Source: Circinella umbellata (lineage: Eukaryota > Mucoromycota > Mucoromycetes > Mucorales > Lichtheimiaceae). From it: a stretch of 64,000 bases of DNA. The DNA is taken from contig JAIWNF010000053.1 in NCBI GenBank assembly GCA_025093555.1, positions 186,001 through 250,000 on the forward strand. The letters run 5' to 3'. The stretch's first letter is position 1, and every line of letters begins with the position of its first letter. This document shows, piece by piece, positions 24,150-36,992 of this stretch. A program made the position numbers and the translations under genes. The notes beneath the pieces are model-generated. The model worked only from the letters and a program-made list of their open reading frames with translations. It was not told the origin of the DNA and made no database searches.

Positions 24150-27100
24150 TTTCTTCGGATGGAGATAGCTGTTTTTATTTACAATGGTTGGTACTAATAG
24201 TGTAATGGTCTATATAGACTTTAAAGCGACAAAAATAAGAAAATAAAAAAGGAAGAGAAGCAAGAGTGAAAAAAAAATTGTGGGGAAGAAGAAATAGAGA
24301 GAATGAATGATTGCCAACCACTATATATATATATATATCACAAGGAGAGTAAATGATTGAAGGGGTATAATGTGTGTTATTGGGGGTGAGTTTCTCGAGT
24401 AATATCATATCAAGTTATCATTAGACACGGATGAACGACATTTTTGGAACGGGGCATTTATCTTTACTTCGACGTTATAAATGAAAAGCCTGTCAAAACA
24501 TTAAACCCCGGCATGCACGAATATCTAGCTATGTGGCACTTTTGATAGTTTTATTCACATGCTGAGTACGTATTATTTTTTTAACAGCTATAAGAAAAAA
24601 AGCAGAGGGGTGGATTACGTGTGTATATGTAAAGGGCTAGACTTCCATCCCTTGTGGTTGTGAGATGTTATTTGTTGTTGTTGTTGTGGCTTTCTTTACA
24701 GTGCAATCCTCTTTTCTTTAGCATATTTGTGGCTTCCAGTTCTTTTTGGTATGTTATGTGCTACAGTGGGAATAACAATTAACCATAATATATTATACTT
24801 CGCATGACAAATAATGCTGATATGAGAAATAAATGGAGAGATATAGTAATAATTATTGAAGACGGGTGATATTCTTTTATGTATATTTGTTTAATATCTA
24901 CATTCAGGGGCTTGCGGTGAACTAATGAACTGCATGTATAAGTTACGCCGATCATTTGCTATATTACAACCTTATTGCACGTGTAATGAATATTGCCAAA
25001 GTCATTAGCGAATGCTGCTGTACGTTTTATATCGAAAGATGTATGGATTTGGACGAACAAAAAATAATTAATAATGGCCTGTTACGAATATTCTGGTGCA
25101 TAGACAAAGTAGTATTTAAAATATAATACGATGAAGAAAGTGATCCTCTTTCCTGTTGAGCTATATAGGTATACTATAGTCTTCAATAATGCTTCAGTAT
25201 GCTGCTAAATTATATTAGACATATGTTGAAACCATTTATTAGAAACTTAGGAATTTACAATACTACGTATTTAAAATCTTGTGTATGTGTAATTACTGCG
25301 TCAACAAATATAAAATACTTTATAGAGGTTAACAATTGGTCAGCGTGAATTTATGATATTTATAAGATATAGTACGCATAACATGTAGGTGGGCGTGATA
25401 AGCGATTTTTCTAATACAACAATTAACTTACTCATAGTAAAAGTACGTAATCGACTTTTTTTTTTCGCTATTTTATTTGATCGCCTTAGGTGACTACTAA
25501 AATCTCGTCATCCTGAAGTTTGATGCGGAAGTATAAGAATTTTCTTTAACTTTGCATTCAACGCCATAAATCTTATTCTTATTACGTCTTAGTAAATATT
25601 TTGTTAAAAATTTAGTGCTCTGCTATAGTACATATGCATCTAAAAACTTGTACGTTGTATAGAAAGTGATCAATAATGATTTACATTTTTTTTTTTGCAG
25701 GTAGATATAAAATACAATGAAAATCATTTTTTCTACGCCTCTTCAAATCATCTTCGTCTTTTTAGTTTTTCTAGCGAAAATATATTACAAGCAAAGTGAT
25801 TATTTACCACCAATCACCAAGATCAGCATTTTTTTCTATATAGCTTTAATGGTTGTAAGCAATGGCTATCTTGAGCTTTCCATGTTTATTAAATATATTA
25901 AAAAACATATCTAATTAACTAATGTAATAATTATCATATTAATTTTTTGAAATAACACTCTTTTAAATTAAGTCTGTGTACGCAACAAGATAATGTTATC
26001 CGTCGTTAATATTTTGTCTTTGTGGTATTGTACTTGTCAAAATACACTTCAGTGCATTTGATAAGAAAAATAGCTTTTTTACCCAAATATTACAGGAACT
26101 CAACTGAAATTGAAAGAAGGCACACCAGACAATGACAACTCCTGTACAACACGAGGAAGGGATAGTGGGAGGGGTAAATCAAGCACACGAGAATAAATAA
26201 GAAGGCCTAAACAGAGCTATACTATATAATGAATATCAATTATCGTCTTGTATTGGGAGTAGCCCCAAAGAGAAAAATGAGCGAGGAAAGAGCTGTGATA
26301 TGTTTTTACTTTTTAACGATCATCGTATAGTGTCAAGTTTTCTTACAGTTTCTCATAGTATTGCAATCGGTATCTATATCAATTTAAAAAATTATAGCAA
26401 TTAACTAAAACATAAAAAAGTCTGTACGAGGTGTTTTCAAAAAAAATAAGACTAATTTCATTGGTGCGCAATGCACACATACAAAACACAGAAAACCGCA
26501 CGGAACATCAACCCGCATCAACCTGTATCAACAAAAGTATTCTTGTACAATAGATACTCACATTAGCTTTCTCAACATCTAAAATTTTATAATGAGTTAT
26601 GTACTTGCTACAGGAGCTTTAACCTCGTCCTATTGCCACCATAATCGATTTATTAACTTATTGGCTTGGTTCGATTCAACTCAACAGCTACTGGAAAAAT
26701 AAATACTCTGAATTTGAAGAATCTAAAGCGATGACATGTTGGTAGTCAGCATATTTTATTATAGATTAATATTCTATTATATTGTTATAATATTGACCTT
26801 TTCATTATCTTCTTTCAACGCATAATGATGTAGTAATAACTGTTTGCTTTTCAGTCAGTGTTACCATACACTATGGGAAAAATAAACTTATTAAAACTGA
26901 ACTTGTTAAAACTCGTTTTGTACTAAGAAATGAACAAGCCAACCAGTTCAGAGTTTTAACAAATTTCAATAAGTTTTCACAAGATTTAATAAGTTTCAAT
27001 ATATGAATCATGGCCGTCCATTTTATTTATTTTGTCCTTATAGCATGCTATTTTATTATACACATTCGTATGCAAAACACCAGTTTTAAAAACCCATTAA

Positions 27101-28458
27101 TATCAGCCACAGCTTTGTATTTATTATTTGATTATATACTATTGATTAACATCTAACACTACTGTGTAAATAATACAACTATCATAATTGTAAAAGCAAT
27201 ATATCTATGGTTTGTAAATTATGTTATTGATAATATACTGCGTGTTTACTAACCATCTCATTTTCAATTTTTTTTTGATGATCTTCATGTCGCAGTTGTA
27301 GTTTCAGGAACCGTAAAGCCATTGTTGGAATTGCGTTTCTCTTGATTGTTCAAATGATTGCTTTTTAAAATGATAGTTTGACTAACTCTTCCTTAGCTCG
27401 AGCTCATGTTGCACTTTCTGTTCTTACTTACTGTTCATCCACCAGATGATCTGATTGCTATTACCTGTACTATAACGTCTTTATTATTTATTCTTTCACA
27501 CGACCAGCTGCTGTTTCACACAGTTGCTTCATCGTACACAGCACCGTCATATGAATTGCTACCAATCGGTTCTTCTGTCAAAGAATCCCTTAAACCTTCA
27601 TTAGTAGAAGCTCTCGTACTTGCTCTTGTACTTCGTTATGTTCAGTTCGCTTAGTTGCAATTACATCTTGTATAAAGTATTTTGAAAGTCGACTATATAT
27701 CTAGATATAAATGATAGTCGTGACAAACTAATGTACATACCTTCATTCGTAGTAGGTTGTGGTTATTTGGCTTTTAACAACTGTACTTCTTCTACATCTG
27801 CCATTGGATACTACTGGTTCTACAACTCCAATATCAGTAACTCTACTTGTGTATCCCCTATGAAAATACCTGGGATATGATGAATGTAAACGATGTCATT
27901 TCACTATCATTTATAATTGACCAATTAAAAACACCTACTTCCCTTAGTGATTGGTACGAACTTGGAGCCGTTACTTGGATTACTACAGAAGGTAAAGAAG
28001 ATAATAATCCCATATTGTGCTTTTTTTTTTCGTTTTGCGAGCCATGCTCGTGTCTTCATCCAGAACCAACAAAGCTATTTCAACCAGAATGCAAACAATA
28101 TTGAGCAGCCCATGACCCTCCACACAATCATAGACCATGCAAAACTTCCGTTCCCTTACCTTCATAAACTTCTAGTACTCGTGATCAGAAAGTTTTTGGA
28201 ATACTAATCTATTTTGTTGTTGTTGTTAAACCCTATTGTTGAAAACGATCTTCAATAAAATCCCTAACTATGTGCATCAATTGTATCGTCAAATCATTTC
28301 GGGCACTTCCAAGATCATTATCAAAAGCGATAATTATCAAAAGCGTTGCCTTGTTCAGATGGTTGGTGTTGATGTTTGAAATCACATACTTGCTTCCACT
28401 AATTGTAACTCGTAATTTGTAACAGACTCACATCAGTGTATTTGTTTCATAATTGCTA
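24150..28458. other. Gene desert, left part
   Basis: About 4.3 kb, AT-rich. It holds the Ecl1-like promoter with a (TA)n run at about 24322-24338, and a 65-codon hydrophobic plus-strand frame at 25717-25914. A possible acceptor-led plus-strand terminal exon lies at 26096-26196 (TQLKLKEGTPDNDNSCTTRG, then a Ser/Arg-rich end). A short inverted repeat is listed separately. Minus-strand coding-like pieces at 27400-28170 are broken by stops. None is strong enough to call a gene. Confidence 0.4.
26884..26997. repeat. Imperfect inverted repeat
   Basis: The left arm (26884-26914) begins AAACTTATTAAAACTG and ends CTTGTTAAAACTC. The reverse complement of the right arm (26951-26997) begins AAACTTATTAAATCTTG and ends TTTGTTAAAACTC, with about 15 extra bases inside. 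The loop is about 36 bp. Possibly a small foldback element. Confidence 0.5.
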
Positions 28459-28914
28459 GGCGGGAATTGCTACGGACACCCCACAAATAAAAAACTGTCA
28501 AACAACTTTTTAGACCATGTAAAGTAGAGTACTAGCGTTATCAACACCAATATCGCTCCTTATTTGATGAGACCACTCATATATATCATTAAGAGTACGC
28601 ATTATTCCTTGTTGTTTATTTGTCTTATGTCCGTGTGGACTACAGCTCTCACTTGTGTACATAACGGTTTAGTAAGAGAAGATTAGAAATATTGAGCGAT
28701 CTTTATAAAAAGTTGAACTGCTAATATAAGTTTCATAAACATTTTTAAGTTATATAACGATAATAACTGTGTATATAGTGTATAAATGGCTGGATACGAC
28801 GTAATTATATCAGATTGTTATGTATCTTTGAAAAAATATAAAAGTGGGGTGTCCGTAAGGATTGAAATTACCTAATATAGTATTTTTTGGGGTGTCTGTA
28901 GCCAAATCCCTTGT
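28459..28914. mobile_element. Tc1/mariner-like MITE candidate with doubled right terminal repeat
   Basis: About 456 bp flanked by TA on both sides (28457-28458 and 28915-28916), the target duplication of Tc1/mariner elements. The left end contains GCTACGGACACCCC (28469-28482). The right end contains GGGGTGTCTGTAGC, the inverse with one mismatch (28889-28902), and both ends carry a similar GGGAWTT outer part. A second right-type copy, GTGGGGTGTCCGTA (28844-28857), is a perfect 14-bp inverse of 28471-28484. No transposase frame is present. Ends and flanks are seen; family assignment is inference. Confidence 0.55.
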
Positions 28915-28916
28915 TA

Positions 28917-31193
28917 GGCGCCGCAGCAACACTCGCTTGTTAATGTTGGGGAATTCGCGAGTTAGATGCAAAACCAATCAATTCCCGTAGCGCCTGTGAA
29001 ATCCGTTGGCCGTTAAAGTGTATTGTCTTTCTTCCTCCATTGTTTCCTTTCAATCTATGGTATAGACAGAATCATTGTGTTACTCTTCACTTTTTGCATT
29101 AGACATGTTTATTGTTTTTTTTTGTAAAAGACTAAAGAGTCTTTTTTTTTTATATAATCACACGTCGGAATTCGAGATGTAAGATAAGGAATCGGAGGAA
29201 GAGTAAATGGGGAAAGGTTAAAATAATGTGAGCCTGCACCGAGGTTTAGTATGACATGGTTTTCTTCATCAATGAGAGCCCGTTTTCATATAATTCTTTT
29301 TTCTTCTTTCTGCTCACCATTAATGCTTGCTTTTTCATCAATAACGACCATTATTATTTAACTTTGTGTATCTTTTGTAACTTTTACTGCAGTGCGCAAC
29401 TGATAAAACAGATAAGACGGGGTCGTCTTGAAATGGCACAGGTTCCAACTCTATCCTTTTATATGTTAATAGAAGCAGTTATTAGAATTACCGCCAGTCG
29501 GCGATAGAAAAAAAAATAACATTTATTAATTGAGGCATGACCATATTAACGAATTATCTTATGTTTCACTTTTCATTTGATCGAAAGTTATTATTTTTGT
29601 AGAGCCTTGTGAGCTTTTTTTGTCACTGTTTTGAAGTGGTTCCTAACGACCATTATATTCAGCATTTCTTTAGCAACTTATTGGTATACATTTATTTGAT
29701 AGGTATTTCTGCCGTTAGATGAGAATACTAGTATCTGTACTAAGGATATTCATGATGTGCCAAAATGAGTGTAGAATAGGCTCCAAAGAAATCACCTGTA
29801 GCTATAGCGGAAAAGACAGAAAGATATAATATACATATCTATCCATTTTTGATTGTACTATTCTTTTATTATCACATATACAAACATTATAGGGGATTTT
29901 ATATTTTATATAAGAACTGTTGATAGATACTTTTTACCTTGTCTATCCATTCAAAGTTACACAATTTTTTATATGTATTCGGATATAAAACCCAAAATGC
30001 TACACCCAGAGGTTTTATTATCAAAACGAAAAAAAACAGCGTAGCATAAAATTTTTTTTAATGATCCGAAAACAAAAAAGGTATGCAGTATAAGCCAGCA
30101 AATATAATAATAAAAGTAGTGACCATACGTAGAATAAAAAAAAAGTTGCATGCATGTTAAACTTCTTTGGACAAGTTAAAAAGCTTTTCAGTTCAGTTTA
30201 GATGGATAAAAAACGTGTGTGTGTGTTTATTGGAAGGAGAATGCATCTATTATGAATTATTTAATAAAATTATTATTAACAACTGTGACAAGAATAGTAT
30301 TATGTATCACAAATTTCACAGAAAAGTAAAACAGGTTATATATAACATAATACAGTCCGTGCTTTTACAAAAAAGATGTCAACAGAGAAAAAAAAACACG
30401 TGTGATTTATTATTTGATTCACTATTTGATTTATCTCTTTTTGTTTTTTTTTTAATGATTAACCTTCGTTCTACAGAAGCGGACCAAGAAGAAGTAGGAC
30501 TATTCCAAAAGCGTCAAAGTATAATGAATAAGTAGTATAAATTTTGGGGGTCAGGATAGACACAAATAGTTCTAGAACTTGGGGCCCTTTATTTCATGGT
30601 CCTGATATTATTACTACGATTTACTAAAAAATAATTATGTAAAAAAGTTCTATTTTATATGTTGATGTTTTCTTTGTTAGTCTTAATATTAGATTAATTA
30701 ATATAAAGACAACATTTCAAAAAAAAAGTTTCATATATTATATTAAATGGATGATGCATACACAGGACGAAAAAAAAAATAAAAGAGAAAGAATAATTAT
30801 ATGTATAAATATGTAGTAACTAATGAGGAAAAAAGTAGAAATGAGTACTTTGTGTTGTTAGGTGAAAAGAAAAGGAGGAAATCAAAAAAAAATAAAAGGA
30901 AAGGAAAATGAATTACGAACAGCAACAAAGGCCCTCTTTTTGGTATACAGGATGCGTTATTTTTTTTGGGGAGTGTTTGATTGTTTGTTATTTGTGATGA
31001 GGATTGTGTGTAACAAACATAAATAATAATAATTAAGGAAAGCGACAAAGGGGGTGGAGAAGTTATAGAAAGATAAGGAAAGTTATTCGGATATGAAGAT
31101 GGAAAATCATTTAGGAAAGGAATGTTTTTCTTTTGTTTTTTTTTTCCTCGCTTTGGGAATTTTTTTTGTTGATAGAAAAAAAAAAGGTATTTA
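28917..31193. other. Gene desert, right part
   Basis: About 2.3 kb. A possible acceptor-led plus-strand terminal exon at 29393-29507 reads SAQLIKQIRRGRLEMAQV and continues to a TAG. A 122-codon plus-strand frame with no ATG start lies at 30167-30535; only its last 20 codons look protein-like. No supported gene. Confidence 0.4.
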
Positions 31194-33196
31194 TCACCTT
31201 CGAGGTGGATTTAATCTGTCAATCACTGATTGAATTTCACCAATCCACATGTCAAGTGCTTCTTTAGAATCTGCTTTAAAGTAAAATACTTGAATTGTCG
31301 ATCCACCTGCTGCCGCTAATAAAGCATCGATATCATCAGCATATTTATAGTTAGGGTCGCTGGAATTGATGGTGATCTCAAAAGCGTGTGGGTGATTTAA
31401 TTTCTTCTTTGGTAATTCTTTAATGGCGGCGTCTCCAAGGTCAATTTTACCTTTGAAATAAAGTGCTGAAGGGGTAATGTCATCGCGTGGTCGAGCAAAT
31501 ATTAAACAATCGTTTAATAAAAAGTACATTCGTCGATCGTCGCGATGATTATAACTACCAGTGGTGACACTTGTAAGTTGACCTCGCATAATAAATTGTC
31601 GAGGTTCATCCAATAAAACAGGACAGTTACGGATCAAACAAACCATATCGACGAGTCGACTCACGTTTTGACAACCTTGTATCCTACCATTCATATTAAG
31701 GTAATTAATAAGATAAAATCTCTTTGTATTTTTTTCCCCTTTTTTCCCCATTGATGTTAGCTTACAAGTGACGCATATTTGCTTCAAGACGGGTCATTCG
31801 TTTTGCACATTGGCTTAATTGATGTGCATCTGGATGGTGTGGGTCAGTATACCTTACAAGTTCATTCATGAGTTGTGCGTAACGTGTTATTGATTGTAAT
31901 GGTAAGCTTAAAAGTGAGAACAATGATATTTGACCAGAACCCGTTGAGTCTATCATGGCCTATATAATAAATTGTTATTTGTCGATTAAAGTTAATACGT
32001 GCTGCTATTTTTTTTTTGTCTTGTACTCCCATCAACCTTGAGGGAGGAGAAGGAAAAGAGTGTATGTGTGTGAGAGTAAAAAAAAAAAAGACAAGTAGGA
32101 CACTGATTTAATGTACCTCAACGTGCTTTTTCGTGGCTGGTGTACGGGCAAGTCGTTCTAGTACACACATAGCAATACCGTAATTTTCGTAATAAGTATA
32201 ATACGATGATGCATCAAGCACCTAATAATAACAAGCAATAAAAAAAATATCCCATTATATATATTAGTTAAGATACCCATCTTAAAATAAGAATAAAGAA
32301 AAAGAATAAATACCAAAGTACGAAATATGTCGGATAGCAATTGTGTGGGACCCCATATACGGAATCTAAGAAGATGGAAATTGAGAAGCACATATATTTT
32401 GAATTAATTTTACTTGTCAAACCATCTCCAAGAAAAGAAAATAGAGCGTGTGTATATAGTAAAATTTTTGTGCCCTTACCTTTCTTTAAGTCCATTAAAA
32501 AACCGACGACTTATACCAAGAATATCTTCCAAATTGCTAAATACCAACTCAACATCGTTGCCACGCACCATACCAGCGGATTTGTTGGACGATAAAAAGT
32601 TGCGAGGTAAAGAAGAAGCTGACGTACCCGACGCGTTTGGATTTTGTCGAAAACTGCCCATCATAGGCTTTTTATAATATTCAAGCGCTGCCTGAATCTT
32701 TGCAATGAAACGACCTTCTGTGTCAAACAGTTCTCTTAAGATACGTTCCCGATTTTGAATATCTACTTCCAGCACCAGATCTATATAATAATTTTGTTTT
32801 CCTTATATATGTAAGCACTGCGGATCTGGATGTTTTTTTTTTCTGTTGTGTTGTATCTATGTGGAAAATAATAAAACTGTACTACACACCCATATTACGA
32901 GAATCCAGCTCGTTTCCAAAAAAATCGTATAATTCGTCAATCACGTCTACAGTGTCATATAAACCACTGTTCGGTGGACAGGCTGATGAAGTTATGGATG
33001 ATGTACGAAAAGGAGACATTGTTGAATCCTCCATACTATATGTGGTTATAGCTGTACTTGCGTCGCTCACTGATGATGTTCCTCCTGCTAACCGACTACT
33101 GCTGCAACTGCTTGTGAACGACAACTCGGATGATGTGGTGGTCCGAATAGTACCTCGTGTAGAAGTTGTACTTGCCGATCTGGTGTTTTTCAGCAT
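31194..33196 (-). CDS. Rho guanine-nucleotide exchange factor (DH-PH protein)
   Basis: Activates a Rho-family GTPase, so a likely regulator of polarity and the actin cytoskeleton. Six exons on the minus strand: 32890-33196, 32480-32780, 32314-32365, 32117-32221, 31766-31959, 31194-31683; 482 aa. Residues 1-75 are Ser/Thr-rich. The DH (Dbl-homology) domain runs from about 105 (RERILRELFDTEGRFIAKIQ) to about 325 and contains the helix PLQSITRYAQLMNELVRYTD, the most conserved DH segment. The PH domain (about 340-475) shows FIMRGQL, MYFLLNDCLIFARPR and the conserved C-terminal helix Trp466 (ALDMWIGEIQSVID). Short for a fungal RhoGEF, with no extra domains. The target GTPase is unknown. Confidence 0.9.
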
Positions 33197-36100
33197 GAAA
33201 GTTGCGTATTAAATAGGTATTAAGTAATGTATATTATAAATTATAATAGTACTAATGATAATAATATAATAATGATGATGGATAGTGGTATTTTTTTGTA
33301 AGATATTAATGTCGATGGGAGGTTGTGTAAAAAAAAACCGAAGAAAGGATATAGGGTTATAATAATAAAGATTATAATAATAGTAATAACAATAATAATA
33401 ATAATAATAGAAGGAAGGAATAAAAGAAAAAAGAAAGAAGGGTGAGAGGAAAAAGAAGTAGTTTTTACGGCTGTAGTTGGTAGTAAAAAGGGGAAGAAAA
33501 ACGAAGCATTAGTTTACGAAACGCAGAACATAATTTCAAAAAAGTTTATTCTTGTGCCCGGTTGAGCGGGAATAAGTAGTTCTAGTTTCTTTAGGAGTGT
33601 TAGTAAAGGAGATACAAAGGTTTTGTGTATGAAAACAGGTACAATCCACACAACAAGGCGGTTCTTGAATTTCATAATATAAACACGGTTGCCCCGTCTT
33701 TTAACATTGTTGCACTGACTCCCCCCAAAGCCCAAGCGTTTTCTTTTAAAAAAGTTTATAACACCAAGAATAACTTTAACTGTCTCTGATAGAATGAGTA
33801 GATTTACTTCAAAACCATCTTCAAGGGAAAATCACACTTACTGCTGATATTTTATAGAATAGATCCGATTGTCTGGAAAAACTCTTTTCATACTTTCATA
33901 ATACTTTCTACGTTTTCGTTGGGCCCTTTTTGAAGCGGAATATAGAAAAAACACATGGGATGATCTTCCAACTTTTTTTTTTTTTTTTTGGTAAATCCCA
34001 GCTATAAATCAAGCAAAGCAAAACAAAAAAAGCAATTCAAGCATTTAAAAAAAGGGTATGGTTTCCCTATTTGTTTATGCATTTCGTTTCCCTGGTTACC
34101 TTCGATATCAAGCATTTCCGAAATGACGTTTCCAGTATGAGCGGACTTACATAGTTAAGGGAATATAATAGTAATTAAACTTTTCTTTTTTCATATACTG
34201 CAATGTTCATTGGAACGTTGAACGAATTATACTGTTATAAAGGAGCCAAAGTAAAATAATAATAATAAATGTTTGCGTGGTGACCAGGTGAAATTCAAGC
34301 TCCACGTAAACGGAGAATTGTTGCACACGTTCCATTGTTGAGTCGTACGATACTTTTTTCCTTGGGATTAACGTTAAAATTTCTCTCTTCGTCTGTCTTT
34401 GTTCCTGTCTAACAAGTGGATCTTTTTATTATTTTACATATATCGGCCCGAACAGCTCATTGACTTAAATTTGGCGGGGAGTTGTTGGATATATATCCGC
34501 TAAAGTCATGGTCTCCGTTTCATTCAACGGTCAATCGACAATACCCCTCCCGTCAATCCCAGGAAATGTCAGTGCTATTGCTGGGTCCCCCACACTTTTG
34601 AATTGTGAATAGACCAACTCCAATCACATGTTGTTTTTTTAGTAACATTGATCGTTTTTTTGTCCCTGGAAGAAAAAAAGTAAATGGTTCTGCTTTTGAA
34701 ACAAAATAATTGTTCTCCATAGGTATGCAACAGTTTAATTTAAGTTCTACAATCACGATTGGAAATAGCTATTGAGAGCGTATTGAATGCTATTGTAAAA
34801 ACCTATTATATATACTCTTTTTATTTATTTATTTGTACAGTTGCTAACATCACGAGTTGTTGTATCACGTATCACCACTTTTTTTTTGTTGACAACAGCA
34901 ATAATATGAACATCCCACCAACGTATAAGGTTGAGCTTGTATATGTTTTCATTTGTAACTCTAAAGAGTGGAGGGAAAAAAAACAAGAGTAGAACATGGC
35001 TGGCGCTCCGTTGTACATTTCATATATTTTATGTGTTTTATCGTTGTACAATAGCCACCGTTAGTTGTTGAACGATCGGCAAGTTGTTATATTATCAATA
35101 CTATTATAAGTTTTTGCTGCTAACTTCTTTTTCATTTAACATGTGCATGTCCCTGTAAGATGAATTTTCTTTTCGTGCTCTGTATAACCTGTACCTGGAT
35201 ATATATATCTCTCTCTGTGTGTGTGTGTGTGTGTGGGATTTCCAGGTGTCACTTTTTTATTATTATTGTGATGACAATGCGGACCTGCTCTCCTTGAGAG
35301 AAGATGGAAGCTGCTTATTACAGTACATCTTTTATTCAGCCCTAGTGTGGCAATGTTTCCTGGATCTTTTTTTTTTAAACAAAATCAAAAAGAAAATATA
35401 CACGTGTCAAATAAAAAAAAATATTTATATTATTTAATTTTAAGCTCATATACTTTTGTACAAATGTACCTTTTTTTTCAATAATAGTAATGAGTATAAT
35501 TATAATAAGGTACAGACAGTTTAATTTTTTTTGCTTATTATTTAAGACCCACTGAATAATTATTTTTGGTCGTTGAAAAATCGAATCTCTGTTTAAAGAA
35601 ATTAATGACAAACTTTTCTTTTTTAAAATTTTTTTTAAGCTTTCCAATTTGGGACGATGGGGCGGGCCGAAGCACAGGATCTGAACTGCTAATATTGAAT
35701 AGGTTTAGTGTTTTCTTTTTTTGCATTAAACTTTATAAAAAAAAAAAAACTTTTTTTGTGTTCTATTATTATATTCATTATTTTAACTGCGACACAAAAT
35801 AAATTATTATAGAACTCGGCCATGGGAAGCACTTATAGCTTAAGGGTCCTATCATTTGTCAATTCAACAAGTTTTTTAATGTGTTAGTTTTAATTTGTTT
35901 TGCTACAGTTCAAATAATAATACTTCAAAAAGATGAATAACCTTATTGCCGCTCCTTATATATATTAATTCTGTCATTGACATTATTATTTAACTCGCAT
36001 TTTTTTTGGGTACACAATTAAAAAAAGTTTGTACCATCATTTCGAATATTGGGAGTATTAGTTGAATTTTGAGATTATTTTTGGAAAAACAATATGTACA

Positions 36101-36992
36101 GTTAATCGGTCAATATGAATGTGCTACGAAATGTGCTTCATCGAAAAAAAAATATGTGTAAAGTAATTGACAGATGGTTTTCTTATTTTCTAGAGAGCTT
36201 ATGGTGTATTCAAAAACCAAGAAGCACCTACTAGCTGCCCCCATCCTACTACTACCCACGTAGAGTACCTTGTGTAAAGCATGAAACATTGCCTTTGCTG
36301 CACGGATGACTACTTCTATATATTAAGTATCCGGTGTGCTACATAATATAAACTGAAGCAAAACGACAGTACACTAATTATTTGCTGGCAAGAGAATGCT
36401 TTGGTCATTCTAGTATGTAGTTTTTTACAGCACTACTGACATCAGCTGTCTACACAGAGAGAAGAATTATTGAATCGTAGAATAAGTCATAATATCAACT
36501 TACATTATTATATTGCTTTAGATAATAATATCATTCCAAACAATCCAGTATACTAAACAAATGCTATAGTAAGAGGCATTATAACATCATTATTAGCAAT
36601 CCGCTGTGTTAATGATCATCCTATTATTATCAGATTATACAGAAAACACGTAAGAATAGCAACTCCATCAAAATATAAGCGTATTTATACTGAAAAAAGA
36701 ATCATTTGTCGACTTTAGCATAACATTACAATACACCAAGTAAGCAATCAGGTATTACTAAATCTTACGACAACAATTTGCCAAAAAAAACAAACAAACT
36801 TGTATTGAATTCATCACCAGCAGATAACACATGACTCTATATCATTATGAAACTGGTAAAGTGGTATATATATTTGTAGTAGTATATGATGTTACATAAT
36901 ATGATTTGAAATGAAAATAATACATATATGACGATGTGGAATAATAAATTTTAGGGAGTTACAACGGGTGGGGGGGATATAAAAGATAACAG
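33197..36992. other. Intergenic region upstream of the RhoGEF
   Basis: About 3.8 kb. It starts with a purine-rich and AAT-repeat promoter stretch (33240-33450). Plus-strand coding-like islands occur at 34275-34340 (RGDQVKFKLHVNGELLHTF) and 34480-34610 (QSTIPLPSIPGNVSAIAG), but in different frames with stops. A GC-rich patch lies at 35640-35690. A CT/TG microsatellite lies at about 35209-35235. No gene is supported. Confidence 0.4.
35209..35235. repeat. (CT)n(GT)n microsatellite
   Basis: A short CT run followed directly by about 9 GT units. Confidence 0.85.

Noticed and set aside
26655..26680. GGTTCGATTC, a tRNA B-box-like sequence
   Set aside because: There is no A-box at the right distance and no cloverleaf arms can be formed around it.
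27400..28200. Minus-strand coding-like pieces next to the MITE, considered as a decayed transposase
   Set aside because: Several short open pieces exist, but none shows a DDE/D, HTH or other transposase motif, and the frames change too often to read. Left unassigned.
30167..30535. 122-codon plus-strand open frame
   Set aside because: It has no ATG start and mostly AT-driven composition (Ile, Asn, Lys, Phe). In DNA this AT-rich about one such run is expected by chance. Only the final 20 codons look protein-like.
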